Positions 45,158 through 54,599 of a stretch of 64,000 nt of DNA are shown in pieces. Position 1 is the stretch's first letter; each line of letters starts with the position of its first letter. This stretch comes from an uncultured Apibacter sp. GTDB taxonomy: Bacteria > Bacteroidota > Bacteroidia > Flavobacteriales > Weeksellaceae. A program made the position numbers and the translations under genes. The notes below the pieces were generated by a model that was given only the letters and a program-made list of their open reading frames with translations, was not told the origin of the DNA and searched no databases. The DNA is taken from NCBI GenBank assembly GCA_945280365.1, contig CALYQD010000009.1, positions 1 through 64,000 of the forward strand. Direction: 5' to 3'.

Positions 45158-46810
45158 ATGTTAAGTCATTTATCAATTCGTAATTATGCATTGATAGATA
45201 TCCTGGATATTGATTTTCCATCTGGAATGATAACCGTTACAGGAGAAACCGGTGCAGGTAAATCCATTATTTTAGGAGCATTGAAATTAGTTTTGGGTGA
45301 GCGGGCAGATTACAAGTCTTTAAAAAATGTGGATGAAAAATGTTTTGTAGAAGCTGAATTTATTCTTGATCATGAATTATTTTCCGATTTTTTTACTGAT
45401 AACGAATTAGACTATGATTCTAGTACAATTATAAGAAGGGAAATACTACCATCCGGCAAATCAAGAGCTTTTATCAATGATACACCAGTTACTTTACATT
45501 TATTACAAACTTTAACTAAAAAACTTATTGATATTCATTCTCAATTTGATTCAGCAGAGCTGATGAATGAGAAGTTTCAGCTACATCTTTTGGATAATTA
45601 TTCCAATACTATTGTAGAGGTAAAAGAATATCAGCAAGTATATCATCAATACTTATTTGAAAAAAATAAGTTGCAATCTTTAAAAGACAAATTACTCTCG
45701 GGTAATGAAGAACTGGATTACAAGAATTACTTGTTGAATGAACTGAACAGTGCTAATTTAGACTCTCTAAATTATACCGAATTAGAAAATGAACTTAATT
45801 TACTTAAAAATTCGGAATACTTAGCACAAATATTATCCGAAATCAAACAACTTTTTGATAATGATGAGATGGGAGTGCTGAATCAAATACGAGAAGTTTA
45901 TTCTCGCATGGATAAAGGTTCACAATTTTCACCCAATCTTTTGAAACTTTCAGAACGTCTCAGCAGTATAAAGCTGGAATTACAAGATATTTATTCCGAA
46001 TCTGAATTCTTTTTGGAAAAGCTAGATTTTAATCCGTTGCGATTTGAAGAACTTTCTCAAAAAATTGATTTAATAAATTCGCTATATCTTAAGCATAAGG
46101 TTAGCACCATTGAAGATTTAATTGATGTACGTAATACATTATCTAAAGATACTTTTGATTTAGTCAATTTGGAAAATCAAATTCTAGATTGTGAAGATAA
46201 AATACAAAAACTTGAATCAAATCTAAATAATTTAGCTGAATCTTTGCACCGAAAGAGATTAAAACATATTCCTGAATTAGAAAATAAAATACTGAATATT
46301 CTTTCTCTTCTAGGTATGGAAAAATCGCAAATTGAAATTTCCATGCAAAACACAAATGATTATACACAATCGGGGACGGATATAGTTACTATTAATTTCT
46401 CAGCCAATGCGGGCATGCGTTTACAGCCTATAGCAAAAGCTATATCTGGAGGGGAACGTTCACGTTTTATGTTAGCCATTAAAAAAATTATGTCGGAAAA
46501 AGAAGCTCTTCCTACCCTGATTCTTGATGAAATTGATACTGGTGTTTCTGGACGTATCGCTAACGAAATGGGAATTTTAATGCAGAATATGGCGAAAACT
46601 ATGCAATTATTAGTAATCACACATTTGCCGCAAGTTGCTGCTAAAGGAAATATACAGGTTAAGGTTGAAAAAACTGAAATCAAAGGGGAAACTCAAACTC
46701 AAATTCGTTTACTTTCCCACCATGAAAGAATTGAAGAAATTGCTCAACTGATAAGTGGATCTAATATAACCGAAACTGCACGGAAGCAAGCCTTGGAGTT
46801 ACTAAAATAA
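45158..46810 (+). CDS. recN: DNA repair protein RecN
   Basis: The 550-residue SMC-like ATPase acts in double-strand break repair. Walker A is GETGAGKS (29-36), the coiled-coil arms fill the middle (150-370), and the C-terminal half carries the signature SGGERSRFMLAIK and Walker B LILDEIDTGVSGRIA. It is the last gene of the bamD operon. A 20-base palindrome (46821-46840) just after the stop may help end transcription. Confidence 0.97.
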   Translation: MLSHLSIRNYALIDILDIDFPSGMITVTGETGAGKSIILGALKLVLGERADYKSLKNVDEKCFVEAEFILDHELFSDFFTDNELDYDSSTIIRREILPSGKSRAFINDTPVTLHLLQTLTKKLIDIHSQFDSAELMNEKFQLHLLDNYSNTIVEVKEYQQVYHQYLFEKNKLQSLKDKLLSGNEELDYKNYLLNELNSANLDSLNYTELENELNLLKNSEYLAQILSEIKQLFDNDEMGVLNQIREVYSRMDKGSQFSPNLLKLSERLSSIKLELQDIYSESEFFLEKLDFNPLRFEELSQKIDLINSLYLKHKVSTIEDLIDVRNTLSKDTFDLVNLENQILDCEDKIQKLESNLNNLAESLHRKRLKHIPELENKILNILSLLGMEKSQIEISMQNTNDYTQSGTDIVTINFSANAGMRLQPIAKAISGGERSRFMLAIKKIMSEKEALPTLILDEIDTGVSGRIANEMGILMQNMAKTMQLLVITHLPQVAAKGNIQVKVEKTEIKGETQTQIRLLSHHERIEEIAQLISGSNITETARKQALELLK

Positions 46811-46996
46811 AAAAGGTATTTTTTAAATTATAATTTAAAATCTTCTTATTAATATTTTACATTAGGAAAACATGTAAGATCCTATCAATAATTTAATAAC
46901 AGCCTTCATTAAATCTTGTAATTGTTTATTGAATAAATTTTTAAACTTTCGAATATAGTTATATATCCTTTTTAATCTTAAAAAAGTTTTCGGATT

Positions 46997-48076
46997 TCAT
47001 TCATTTTTTTCAACAGGAAATCTAAAAATAATTGGGGATCTAAAATATAAATCAACAGGTAATCCATCAATGGTAGCTAGATCCCATTTTAGGGATCTTG
47101 TTCCATATATGGCTTTAATTGCATTTTCTTCCATTCCATCTCCAATTAAAATTAAATTACTTTTTACAAAAACCGAACTGATTTCTCCCTTACTATTTAC
47201 TATAAATTTTAAAATAACTCTAACGTCATTAATATTGTCCTCAATTAATTTATAAGGAAACTCTAATTTTTTTGTCATAGCTGATGTAAAACCTAGAGGA
47301 AAATTTGGGATTTTTATATCGTAAGAATTGCCATTTAATATTTCAATTGGTCTTTTTTTATAAATAATTTTCAATTTGTTCATTTCATCTTGGATTTTAT
47401 CCTCCTGAATAAAATCTCCTGTTTCAAAATTCATGTAGCCTATCTTTTTACCTGATAATATCCTTGCCGTATCTTGTTCAATAAATTGTAAATAATCATA
47501 AGAATCTATTTTATTACCTTCAACAGTATATAATTCATATTTGTCTTCCTTATTTATGGCTACTACCCATTTATCATAATAAACTATTATACTTTTATAG
47601 ATTGGAGGGAGTAGTTGTCCTGCGGAAGAATATAAGGCAACGCTATCATTAATCTTTACAGTGACTAAACCATTAATATAAAATCCCAAGATTGAGTTAT
47701 TATTATATCCATTATTTTCATCAGAATGTAATAATATATTTCCAGAAGAATTTATAAGGCTACATTCCTTAATTCGTCTTGTGTTATTTTCTTCATATTT
47801 TTGAACTAAAAACATACCGTTGAAAACGCCACTTATATAATCGTATTGTACAGGAAGAATTTCTTTTCCTATACTGTCAATCAATCCATATTTGTTATTT
47901 TTTTTTACTTTAATCCATTTGAAATCAAAATCTTTATATTCATCAAAACCTCTTACCACTTTGGTTTTATATTTTTTTCCATGTTTAGAGTTTGAATTTA
48001 TTATATTTTCATTATTCTGCCCTAACAATAAAAGAGATATGCATGAAGTTATGATTAAAGTAATAGAAATTTTCAT
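46997..48076 (-). CDS. WG-repeat protein with TonB-like C-terminal domain
   Basis: The 359-residue product has a signal (MKISITLIITSCISLLLLGQ), several WG-type beta repeats (NNKYGLIDSIGKEILPVQYD, DKYELYTVEGNKID, KKIGYMNFETGDFI) and a C-terminal TonB_C domain (VRVILKFIVNSKGEISSVFV, ...LKWDLATIDGLPVD). Start at 48076 is chosen for the signal; an upstream frame adds seven residues. Periplasmic or surface. The TonB-like tail suggests binding to an outer membrane partner. It stands alone on the minus strand. Confidence 0.8.
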   Translation of the reverse strand: MKISITLIITSCISLLLLGQNNENIINSNSKHGKKYKTKVVRGFDEYKDFDFKWIKVKKNNKYGLIDSIGKEILPVQYDYISGVFNGMFLVQKYEENNTRRIKECSLINSSGNILLHSDENNGYNNNSILGFYINGLVTVKINDSVALYSSAGQLLPPIYKSIIVYYDKWVVAINKEDKYELYTVEGNKIDSYDYLQFIEQDTARILSGKKIGYMNFETGDFIQEDKIQDEMNKLKIIYKKRPIEILNGNSYDIKIPNFPLGFTSAMTKKLEFPYKLIEDNINDVRVILKFIVNSKGEISSVFVKSNLILIGDGMEENAIKAIYGTRSLKWDLATIDGLPVDLYFRSPIIFRFPVEKNE

Positions 48077-48166
48077 ATAATTAGTTTTGTCTTGCAATAA
48101 TATATAAATTAATTTATATAACTATAATTTAGATTTAATAATTTAGATTTTTTAAATATTTAGTTC

Positions 48167-49090
48167 ATGCCTGAAAGTAATAATACTACTAATTCTAAAG
48201 GTTTTATTTATGCTTTGTTATGCTACCTTTTTTGGGGAATACTTCCTCTGTATTGGCATATGCTCATTGAAATTCCTTCACTGGTTATTTTAGCGAATCG
48301 AATGCTGTGGTCTTCCATTTTTCTTACCGTGTTTTGTTTATTTCAAAATCGCAGGGCATTAATATCAGTTATAAAAAATAAACGAAATGTTTATTACATG
48401 GGAATTGCAGGTATACTTGTTACTATTAATTGGGGAATATACATTTACGCAGTTACGCATCAATATGTTGTAGAATCAAGCTTAGGATATTATATAAACC
48501 CTTTAATTAATGTGTTGCTAGGGGTAGTTTTTCTAAAAGAGAAATTAAATCGTCTGGAAAAGATAGCTACTTTATTTGCTTTTATTGGGGTTTCCTATTT
48601 TACCATTAGTTATGGTTCTTTTCCATATATTTCCTTTATTTTAGCTTTAAGTATGAGTATTTATGGTATAGTAAAGAAGAAAGCAAATCTTCCTGCCGTA
48701 CAAGCGCTTACTTTGGAAACCTTATTGATTACACCTATGGCTATACTTTATTTATTACATTCTATATATAGCGGAGAATTATCTTTTTCGGAAATTGCTA
48801 CAAAATCAGTAATTTTATTGGTATTTGGTGGTATAGTAACGGCAGTGCCTTTACTTTTGTTTGCTAAAGCAATCAAATATTTACCTTATTCCACTATAGG
48901 ATTTATACAATACATTAGCCCTACTCTACAACTGATCATCGGAATATTTGTTTTTCATGAAGGTTTTACTTCTGCCCATGCTATTTGTTTTTTATTTATT
49001 TGGATAGGGTTAGCTTTTTTTACTGTAAATATTATCCAAAATTCTTCTTTTAAAAGAAAGACTGCCATCAAAGTGAATACTAAGGGGTAA
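48167..49090 (+). CDS. rarD: EamA-family transporter RarD
   Basis: The 307-residue integral membrane protein has ten predicted helices and two EamA halves. It begins FIYALLCYLFWGILPLYWHM, the RarD signature, with ISPTLQLIIGIFVFHEGFT in the second half. In Escherichia it is linked to chloramphenicol sensitivity; the substrate is unknown. It is a single gene with a 70-base gap to the WG-repeat gene on the other strand. Confidence 0.92.
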   Translation: MPESNNTTNSKGFIYALLCYLFWGILPLYWHMLIEIPSLVILANRMLWSSIFLTVFCLFQNRRALISVIKNKRNVYYMGIAGILVTINWGIYIYAVTHQYVVESSLGYYINPLINVLLGVVFLKEKLNRLEKIATLFAFIGVSYFTISYGSFPYISFILALSMSIYGIVKKKANLPAVQALTLETLLITPMAILYLLHSIYSGELSFSEIATKSVILLVFGGIVTAVPLLLFAKAIKYLPYSTIGFIQYISPTLQLIIGIFVFHEGFTSAHAICFLFIWIGLAFFTVNIIQNSSFKRKTAIKVNTKG

Positions 49091-49245
49091 GTTACAATTG
49101 TTTATAAAATTCATAAAAGCATAAATAAATATTTTTCTAATTGGTTAATATTTAGGTATAATAATTGATATTTATCTGTAAATAATCCAAAGAGATTAAT
49201 CTAAGAAAAATTTAAATTTTTAAAAACCTATTGTTTGAAAACTAT

Positions 49246-49278
49246 AAAAGCTTTCTAGGATATAACTAGAAAGCTTTT
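49246..49278 (-). terminator. Terminator overlapping the hxlR stop
   Basis: AAAAGCTTTCTAG pairs with CTAGAAAGCTTTT around a seven-base loop. The right arm contains the hxlR stop codon (49266-49268), so translation must end before the stem forms. T-rich on the plus strand and A-rich on the minus, so it may also act on rarD readthrough. Confidence 0.85.
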
Positions 49279-49637
49279 TTTGATATCATTTCTCTATGCT
49301 GTACACCCCACTCTTCCAGTTTTTTTATAATAGGCTTTAATTTTTTTCCACTTTCAGTTAACTCATATTCTACTCTAGGGGGAACTTCTGGATAAACGGT
49401 ACGTGTAATAAGTTGGTTTTCCTCCATCTTGCGTAATTGTAAGGTTAACATTCTCTCCGTAATATTCGGGATTTTTCTTTTTAATTCACTAAATCTCTGT
49501 TTTCCTTGATTAAGTAAACAGCATATTATTAGTATCCATCTACCTTCTATTAAGTTAATTGCATATATTTCCGGACATTCATTTATCATAATATTTTTAT
49601 TGACAAAATTTGTTGAAGCTTTTTTTATTTTACTCAT
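49266..49637 (-). CDS. HxlR-family transcriptional regulator
   Basis: The 123-residue winged-helix protein has the HxlR core: CPEIYAINLIEGRWILIICC, GKQRFSELKRKIPNITERML (recognition helix) and LRKMEENQLITRTVYPEVPP. One cysteine near residue 21 sits where YodB/HypR-type regulators carry their redox-sensing cysteine. It is divergent from a quinone-reductase-like gene 285 bases away, the usual layout for repressors of quinone or electrophile stress. TTAGTA..TACTAA at 49652-49684 could be its operator. Confidence 0.93.
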   Translation of the reverse strand: MSKIKKASTNFVNKNIMINECPEIYAINLIEGRWILIICCLLNQGKQRFSELKRKIPNITERMLTLQLRKMEENQLITRTVYPEVPPRVEYELTESGKKLKPIIKKLEEWGVQHREMISKKAF

Positions 49638-49651
49638 TACTTACATTTTTG

Positions 49652-49684
49652 TTAGTACCATACAATGGGTAGTTAATATACTAA
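49652..49684. promoter_or_regulatory. Possible HxlR operator
   Basis: TTAGTA and TACTAA form a spaced inverted repeat 15-47 bases upstream of hxlR, with ACCAT/ATGGGT-type pairing inside. HxlR proteins bind repeats of the TACT/AGTA type. Match is by eye and short. Confidence 0.3.
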
Positions 49685-49922
49685 AGTTATTATTTCTACC
49701 TTATATTTACAAAAAAAAATTTAAAAACGAATATAATTAAATAAAATTGATATAAATTTATTAAAATTATTAAATAAATAATAACCATTTATAGATGATA
49801 AATTTAAAAAAATAAGTGATCACTTTAATTTATTTCTTGTATACTTTATAAATTTTATCCTCATGATATAATTTAAAACATGAGAACAATTTAATTCTAA
49901 TAGAAAATTAAATAATTATAAT

Positions 49923-50441
49923 ATGAAAACACTAGTAGTAATTGGACATCCGGATTTGGAAACTTCATTAATAAATAAAAGATGGATGGATGAATTAAAA
50001 AAATATCCTGAAAATTTTACAGTACATCATCTTCGTCATGAAAATACAGACCATAGATTTGATTTAAAAAAAGAACAAAAACTAATTGAAGAGCATGGAA
50101 ATCTAATTATTCAATTCCCTATGTATTGGTTTAATTGTCCCGCCTTAGTTAAACAGTGGATCGATGAAGTATTTACAGAAGGTTGGGCATATGGAGAAGG
50201 AGGTACTATATTAAAAGAAAAGAAAATTGGTTTAGGGATATCTATGGGACTTAAAGAAGAAAAATTAACTAAATATAATTTTTCTGTTGATGATCTTATA
50301 TTGCCTTTTAAAATAACCTTTTCTTATACAAAATCTAACTTTAGGGGATTCTATGCTCTTTATAATTCTCATGAAGCAGTAAATAATGGTGAGCTTGATA
50401 AAAGTATTGATCCTTACCTATCATTTATTAAAAATATCTAA
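49923..50441 (+). CDS. NAD(P)H-dependent quinone reductase-like flavoprotein
   Basis: The 172-residue product has a flavodoxin-like fold of the NQO/KefF/YwrO type: LVVIGHPDLETSLINKRWM, IIQFPMYWFNCPALVKQWID (FMN loop) and GWAYGEGG. It reduces quinones or azo compounds by two electrons using NAD(P)H. Divergent from the HxlR regulator, which probably controls it. A hairpin terminator follows. Substrate not readable. Confidence 0.9.
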   Translation: MKTLVVIGHPDLETSLINKRWMDELKKYPENFTVHHLRHENTDHRFDLKKEQKLIEEHGNLIIQFPMYWFNCPALVKQWIDEVFTEGWAYGEGGTILKEKKIGLGISMGLKEEKLTKYNFSVDDLILPFKITFSYTKSNFRGFYALYNSHEAVNNGELDKSIDPYLSFIKNI

Positions 50442-50456
50442 AATTTTCATTTATAT

Positions 50457-50490
50457 AAAAAATCTTTCTTAGAATTAAGAAAGATTTTTT
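50457..50490. terminator. Bidirectional terminator
   Basis: AAAAAATCTTTCTTA pairs with TAAGAAAGATTTTTT around GAAT. A-rich left and T-rich right arms let it serve the quinone reductase gene (plus) and mpl (minus), which are convergent. Confidence 0.88.
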
Positions 50491-50523
50491 ATCTGTTTTT
50501 TTATTGAATTATATCTGTATTGT

Positions 50524-51876
50524 TTACTTATTTTCAAATATGGTATTTATAGAAATACCTCCATAATTTCCCGAACTCATTAGTAGAAAAACAGAGTTAT
50601 TTTTTTCTATTTTTCTTAAATAGCTTTCTAATAATTTCGGATCATTAAAAACTTTGATATCTTTTTTTTGGAATGCATTAGCAATTACTTCTTCTGAGAT
50701 AGGTTGCATTCTTTTTATTTTCAAAGCTTCTTCACTATAAAAAACTATGGCTTGATCAGCTGCTTCTAATGTATAAGCATATTGTGTTAAAAATTCCGGA
50801 TTCAATGAACTATATGTATGCAATTCAAGACAAGCTATTAATCGTTTATTAGTAAAATTTTCTTTAACCGCCTTAACAGTTGCCAATACTTTAGAGGGCG
50901 CATGAGCAAAGTCTTTATATACGATATATTCATTATTTCCATAGATTTTTTCTAATCTTTTAGATGCTCCTTTAAAAGATATAATTGCTTCATAAAATTC
51001 ATCATTCTGAATTCCGATTTGATTACATACTAAACGAGCACCTTCTAAGTTTAATAAATTATGCCTTCCGAACATAGATAATTGTACCTCTCCTTCATGA
51101 GTCGGAAGATAAACTTTTTCTTCTTTAATTATATATTTTGGTGTACGATAGGGAAACTTTTTTAAATAATTCGAGGTATTTTCGACAATTTCAACCACTT
51201 CTTTATCTTCTTCGTTGTATAATAAAGCACCTCCCGGACTTATACTGTTAATAAATGAAATAAATGGTTGTTTGTAAGATTCAAATGTAGGAAACACATT
51301 TATATGATCCCAAGCTATACCACTGATCAAAGCTATATTCGGCTGATATAGAAGAAATTTTGAACGTAAATCAATAGGTGAAGATAGGTACTCATCTCCT
51401 TCTAAAACTATAAATTCATTCTGGTCCGTAAGTTTTACCATCGTATCAAACCCTTCAAGTTGTGCGCCCACCATGTAATCTACTTGTTTATGATGATAGT
51501 TTAATACATGAAGAATCATAGAGGTTATGGTGGTTTTACCGTGAGAACCTGCAATAACTACCCGAGTTTTATTTTTAGATTGCTCATATAAAAATTCGGG
51601 ATATGAATAAATCTTTATATTCAATTCTTTTGCTCTTATCAATTCAGGATTATCCGAATGTGCATGCATACCTAAAATTACAGCATCAAGGTCAGAAGTA
51701 ATTTTATTGGGAAACCATCCCAATTCTTCCGGAAGTATTCCTTGTTTTTTTAACTTTGAAAGAGAGGGCTCAAAGATAGCATCATCTGAGCCTGTAACTT
51801 CGTATCCTTTTTGTGCTAAGGCTAGGGCTAAATTATGCATGGCACTTCCGCCTATGGCAATAAAATGTATTTTCAT
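50524..51876 (-). CDS. mpl: UDP-N-acetylmuramate-tripeptide ligase Mpl
   Basis: The 450-residue Mur ligase attaches the tripeptide Ala-Glu-mesoDap to UDP-MurNAc, recycling peptidoglycan peptides. It starts MKIHFIAIGGSAMHNLALAL, has the P-loop GSHGKTTITSMI (about 111-122), the aspartate/histidine block NYDLLRSKF-like and KDFAHAPSKV in the third domain. Cytoplasmic. dapA upstream in the window makes part of the diaminopimelate it uses. Confidence 0.93.
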   Translation of the reverse strand: MKIHFIAIGGSAMHNLALALAQKGYEVTGSDDAIFEPSLSKLKKQGILPEELGWFPNKITSDLDAVILGMHAHSDNPELIRAKELNIKIYSYPEFLYEQSKNKTRVVIAGSHGKTTITSMILHVLNYHHKQVDYMVGAQLEGFDTMVKLTDQNEFIVLEGDEYLSSPIDLRSKFLLYQPNIALISGIAWDHINVFPTFESYKQPFISFINSISPGGALLYNEEDKEVVEIVENTSNYLKKFPYRTPKYIIKEEKVYLPTHEGEVQLSMFGRHNLLNLEGARLVCNQIGIQNDEFYEAIISFKGASKRLEKIYGNNEYIVYKDFAHAPSKVLATVKAVKENFTNKRLIACLELHTYSSLNPEFLTQYAYTLEAADQAIVFYSEEALKIKRMQPISEEVIANAFQKKDIKVFNDPKLLESYLRKIEKNNSVFLLMSSGNYGGISINTIFENK

Positions 51877-51917
51877 TTACCGATATTTTTCAGAACAAAG
51901 ATACTTTTTTAAACTAA

Positions 51918-51942
51918 AAAGACAGCAAATGTTGCTGTCTTT
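51918..51942 (-). terminator. Terminator between plsC-like gene and mpl
   Basis: AAAGACAGCAA pairs with TTGCTGTCTTT around ATG. It lies 17 bases after the stop of the acyltransferase gene and 42 bases upstream of mpl on the minus strand, so it ends the acyltransferase transcript. Confidence 0.85.
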
Positions 51943-51958
51943 ATATTTTGATTTACTT

Positions 51959-52786
51959 TTATAATTCAAAAAACGATCGTGTTTTTTCTTCTTCTTTTTC
52001 CGCTTCTAATTCTTCAACTGTTTTCACTTTCAAAAAACTTGGATCTTGCTCTATAGCTACCATAATTTTTGCTAATATTTCTTTCGGATCTTCATTTTCA
52101 TAGTCAATATCTAAAGGAGCCTTGAACGTCATTTTAGGTTCTACACCTCTTTTCTTTATCAATAATCCTTTTTTATCAAATGCTCTTCTAAATCCGTCAA
52201 TAACAACAGGAACAACGATAGGCTTACTTTTTTTGATAATTTTTGCCGATCCTTTCCTACCCGGCGACCATGGAGTAACCGTTCCCTGAGGGAAAGTTAC
52301 AACCCAACCGCTTTGTAAGGCTTTTAAAATATTATCAATTTCATTCATATCAACCATTCGATTCACATCTTTTCCGGCACTTCTCCAGGTACGTTTTACC
52401 GTAATCGCACCGGCCAATGAAAATAATTTTGCTAACAAGCCTTTGTTCATAGTTTCTTTCGCCGCCACGTAATATAGATCTATTCTGGGATCTAAAAGAT
52501 ACACCGGATTTTTTATGGTGTCTATATAGCCGTGCTTTACTGCACCAAAAACATGGTACATAGCGAATACATCTGCAAAATATGTTTGATGATTGGATAC
52601 AAATAATACGTTTGTATCAGGAAGTTTTAAAAGGTTTTCAGTTCCTTTAATTTTTAATTTATTAAATCCGTTAAATCTGTTATAAGATATTACTCCAAAG
52701 GTGAATATGAGAAATCTTTTTAAAATAAACCAATGACCAAATGCATCTGTAAAAAATCTTTTCTTCTTTTTCTTTCCTTTTTCCAT
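51959..52786 (-). CDS. 1-acyl-sn-glycerol-3-phosphate acyltransferase family (PlsC-like)
   Basis: The 275-residue product carries the acyltransferase motifs: HQTYFADVF (the H-x4-D catalytic motif), the arginine/glycine-rich motif GAITVKRTWRSAGKD, and the TFPQGT motif VVTFPQGTVTPW, followed by VPVVIDGFR. A single hydrophobic stretch near the N-terminus (WFILKRFLIFTFGV) anchors it. It may acylate lysophospholipid or another lipid. It has its own terminator. Confidence 0.9.
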   Translation of the reverse strand: MEKGKKKKKRFFTDAFGHWFILKRFLIFTFGVISYNRFNGFNKLKIKGTENLLKLPDTNVLFVSNHQTYFADVFAMYHVFGAVKHGYIDTIKNPVYLLDPRIDLYYVAAKETMNKGLLAKLFSLAGAITVKRTWRSAGKDVNRMVDMNEIDNILKALQSGWVVTFPQGTVTPWSPGRKGSAKIIKKSKPIVVPVVIDGFRRAFDKKGLLIKKRGVEPKMTFKAPLDIDYENEDPKEILAKIMVAIEQDPSFLKVKTVEELEAEKEEEKTRSFFEL

Positions 52787-53179
52787 TTTACACCTAAGTT
52801 TTAAAAATTGTAAATATATTACTTTTAAAAAATATAACTATTTTTATCAGTTCCATCATTGATAAATAATTAACAAGCAAAATTATAATATATATATAGA
52901 ATTATTGTTAATTAAATATTAATTGTTATATAAGCATACCTTAAATAAAGTAATATACTTTTGCATAAAAAAATATAATTTTATTAATGCATTGTTTTTA
53001 AGTCACTAATAATATTAATATATACTAGCTTAGATACATATAGATTATAAAATTAAAAATTAATTATATAAATGTATCGTAAATGTGATATGATATAAAA
53101 CAGAATTTTTTTTCGATAGAAATAAAAAATATAATTATAAATTTAATAGTATGATTTCTAATATAGCTTATGTATTATT
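52787..53179. other. AT-rich intergenic region
   Basis: About 390 bases, nearly all A and T, with stops in every frame. It holds the promoter of the acyltransferase gene at its left end. No gene, RNA or clear repeat seen. Confidence 0.6.
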
Positions 53180-54493
53180 TTATGGTAATAAATTAAAATT
53201 TGGCTTAATTCCTATCCATTTAAAAAGGGTTTCACTAAATTTATCTTTCATCATTGAATTCATATTCGTAACTCTAGCGCTTGCATGATTAGCTCCAGGT
53301 AACTCTAATATAATAGAATTTGTTTTTAAAGTTGGTTCTACTTTAGTAGCACTCCATGTATCCAATTCGCCATAAATATAGATGAAATTGTTTGCATGAT
53401 TATCGAGCCAATTTTTTAAATGATTATTAAGCTCCTGCGAATAAATAACAGTTCCAGCTTCTTTAGGAGTAAAGGTAGCCGATGGATTTTCAGTAAAATA
53501 ATTTAAATATTTTTTAAATGGTTGAATATTATATCCATAATAACCCATTTCCAAAGCTGCCTGATAATAATGTGGGGCGTACTGTTTTATTTCCTGATCA
53601 CTGAAAAAACTTATATCAACTGAATTAATAAGATAATCTACTCCCTGAGCTATATCGGTTAGTGAAGGTATCGAATCGCAAGAATATCCCCACTGCCAAA
53701 ATGAAAACGGATATTCTAAAATGCTATATTCAAATGCACTTCCTACAGATCCTACATAGTTATAAGTGAGTCCTTTTATATCAGAATACGCTTTTACATA
53801 TTTTAAAGCCTCATTTTCATTTTTGAGCATATAGATCTGAAAATCTTGTATTTTCTTCCTGCAAGAATGCGTTCCTACTTTATCCAGAAATTTATAAATT
53901 CTGCGATCTTCCAAAGTATAATTTATTGGTGCAACATAAGGAATGGAAACCTCTACATCATTAGGAAAAAAATATCGGTAATAAATAGTAGTTTGCCCCC
54001 CTTTACTTATTCCGGTGCTTATCCATTTATTTTTATATAATTTTTTAAATATTTCGTTGATGTGATGTAAATCATGAGTAGCATTGTATAAGGTAAGGTA
54101 TTTCCAATTAAAAATAGTTGAATCGGGTATTGATTCTCCAAAATATCGATGCTCTATATTAAGATCATTAGAATTTAGTATTTGTTGCAATTCATTATTC
54201 CTAGCATTATTTATCTGATATCCTTGTGTTTCCATTAGCATAGGATTATCAAATCCGGTATGAGTTAAAATAACTTGCTGGTTAAAATAGCCTTTATTAT
54301 TATCTGACCAATCTAAGGGCTGTTTAATCTTAATTTTATATTTTAAAGGCTCTCCTTTTAAAGTTTCAATTCTTTCGTAGGCAATATCTTTTTGTTTTGA
54401 TAGAAAATCTTCCAATATTTTTCTATCTGATCGCTGAGCTAATAAAGTAGTAAAAGAGAATAAAGCAGCAAAGAATATTAATATTCTTTTCAT
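53180..54493 (-). CDS. S37-family (prolyl tripeptidyl) serine peptidase
   Basis: The 437-residue secreted peptidase starts MKRILIFFAALFSF (signal) at 54493; an upstream frame adds 11 residues. The alpha/beta-hydrolase nucleophile motif is GISKGGQT, and the acid and histidine are in GELDTWSA and PGANHASARV. The family is PS-10/S37, which releases peptides from the N-terminus, often after proline. Periplasmic; useful for feeding on host or dietary peptides. It stands alone before the TCA genes. Confidence 0.9.
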   Translation of the reverse strand: MKRILIFFAALFSFTTLLAQRSDRKILEDFLSKQKDIAYERIETLKGEPLKYKIKIKQPLDWSDNNKGYFNQQVILTHTGFDNPMLMETQGYQINNARNNELQQILNSNDLNIEHRYFGESIPDSTIFNWKYLTLYNATHDLHHINEIFKKLYKNKWISTGISKGGQTTIYYRYFFPNDVEVSIPYVAPINYTLEDRRIYKFLDKVGTHSCRKKIQDFQIYMLKNENEALKYVKAYSDIKGLTYNYVGSVGSAFEYSILEYPFSFWQWGYSCDSIPSLTDIAQGVDYLINSVDISFFSDQEIKQYAPHYYQAALEMGYYGYNIQPFKKYLNYFTENPSATFTPKEAGTVIYSQELNNHLKNWLDNHANNFIYIYGELDTWSATKVEPTLKTNSIILELPGANHASARVTNMNSMMKDKFSETLFKWIGIKPNFNLLP

Positions 54494-54599
54494 TTTTAAC
54501 CAGTTTAATATACAATCTCGAATCATTAATTTATTACTATTAATTTTAATTAAATTTCTTATTTTGGAAATATTGCAAAACTTTAGAACATTTAAAATT

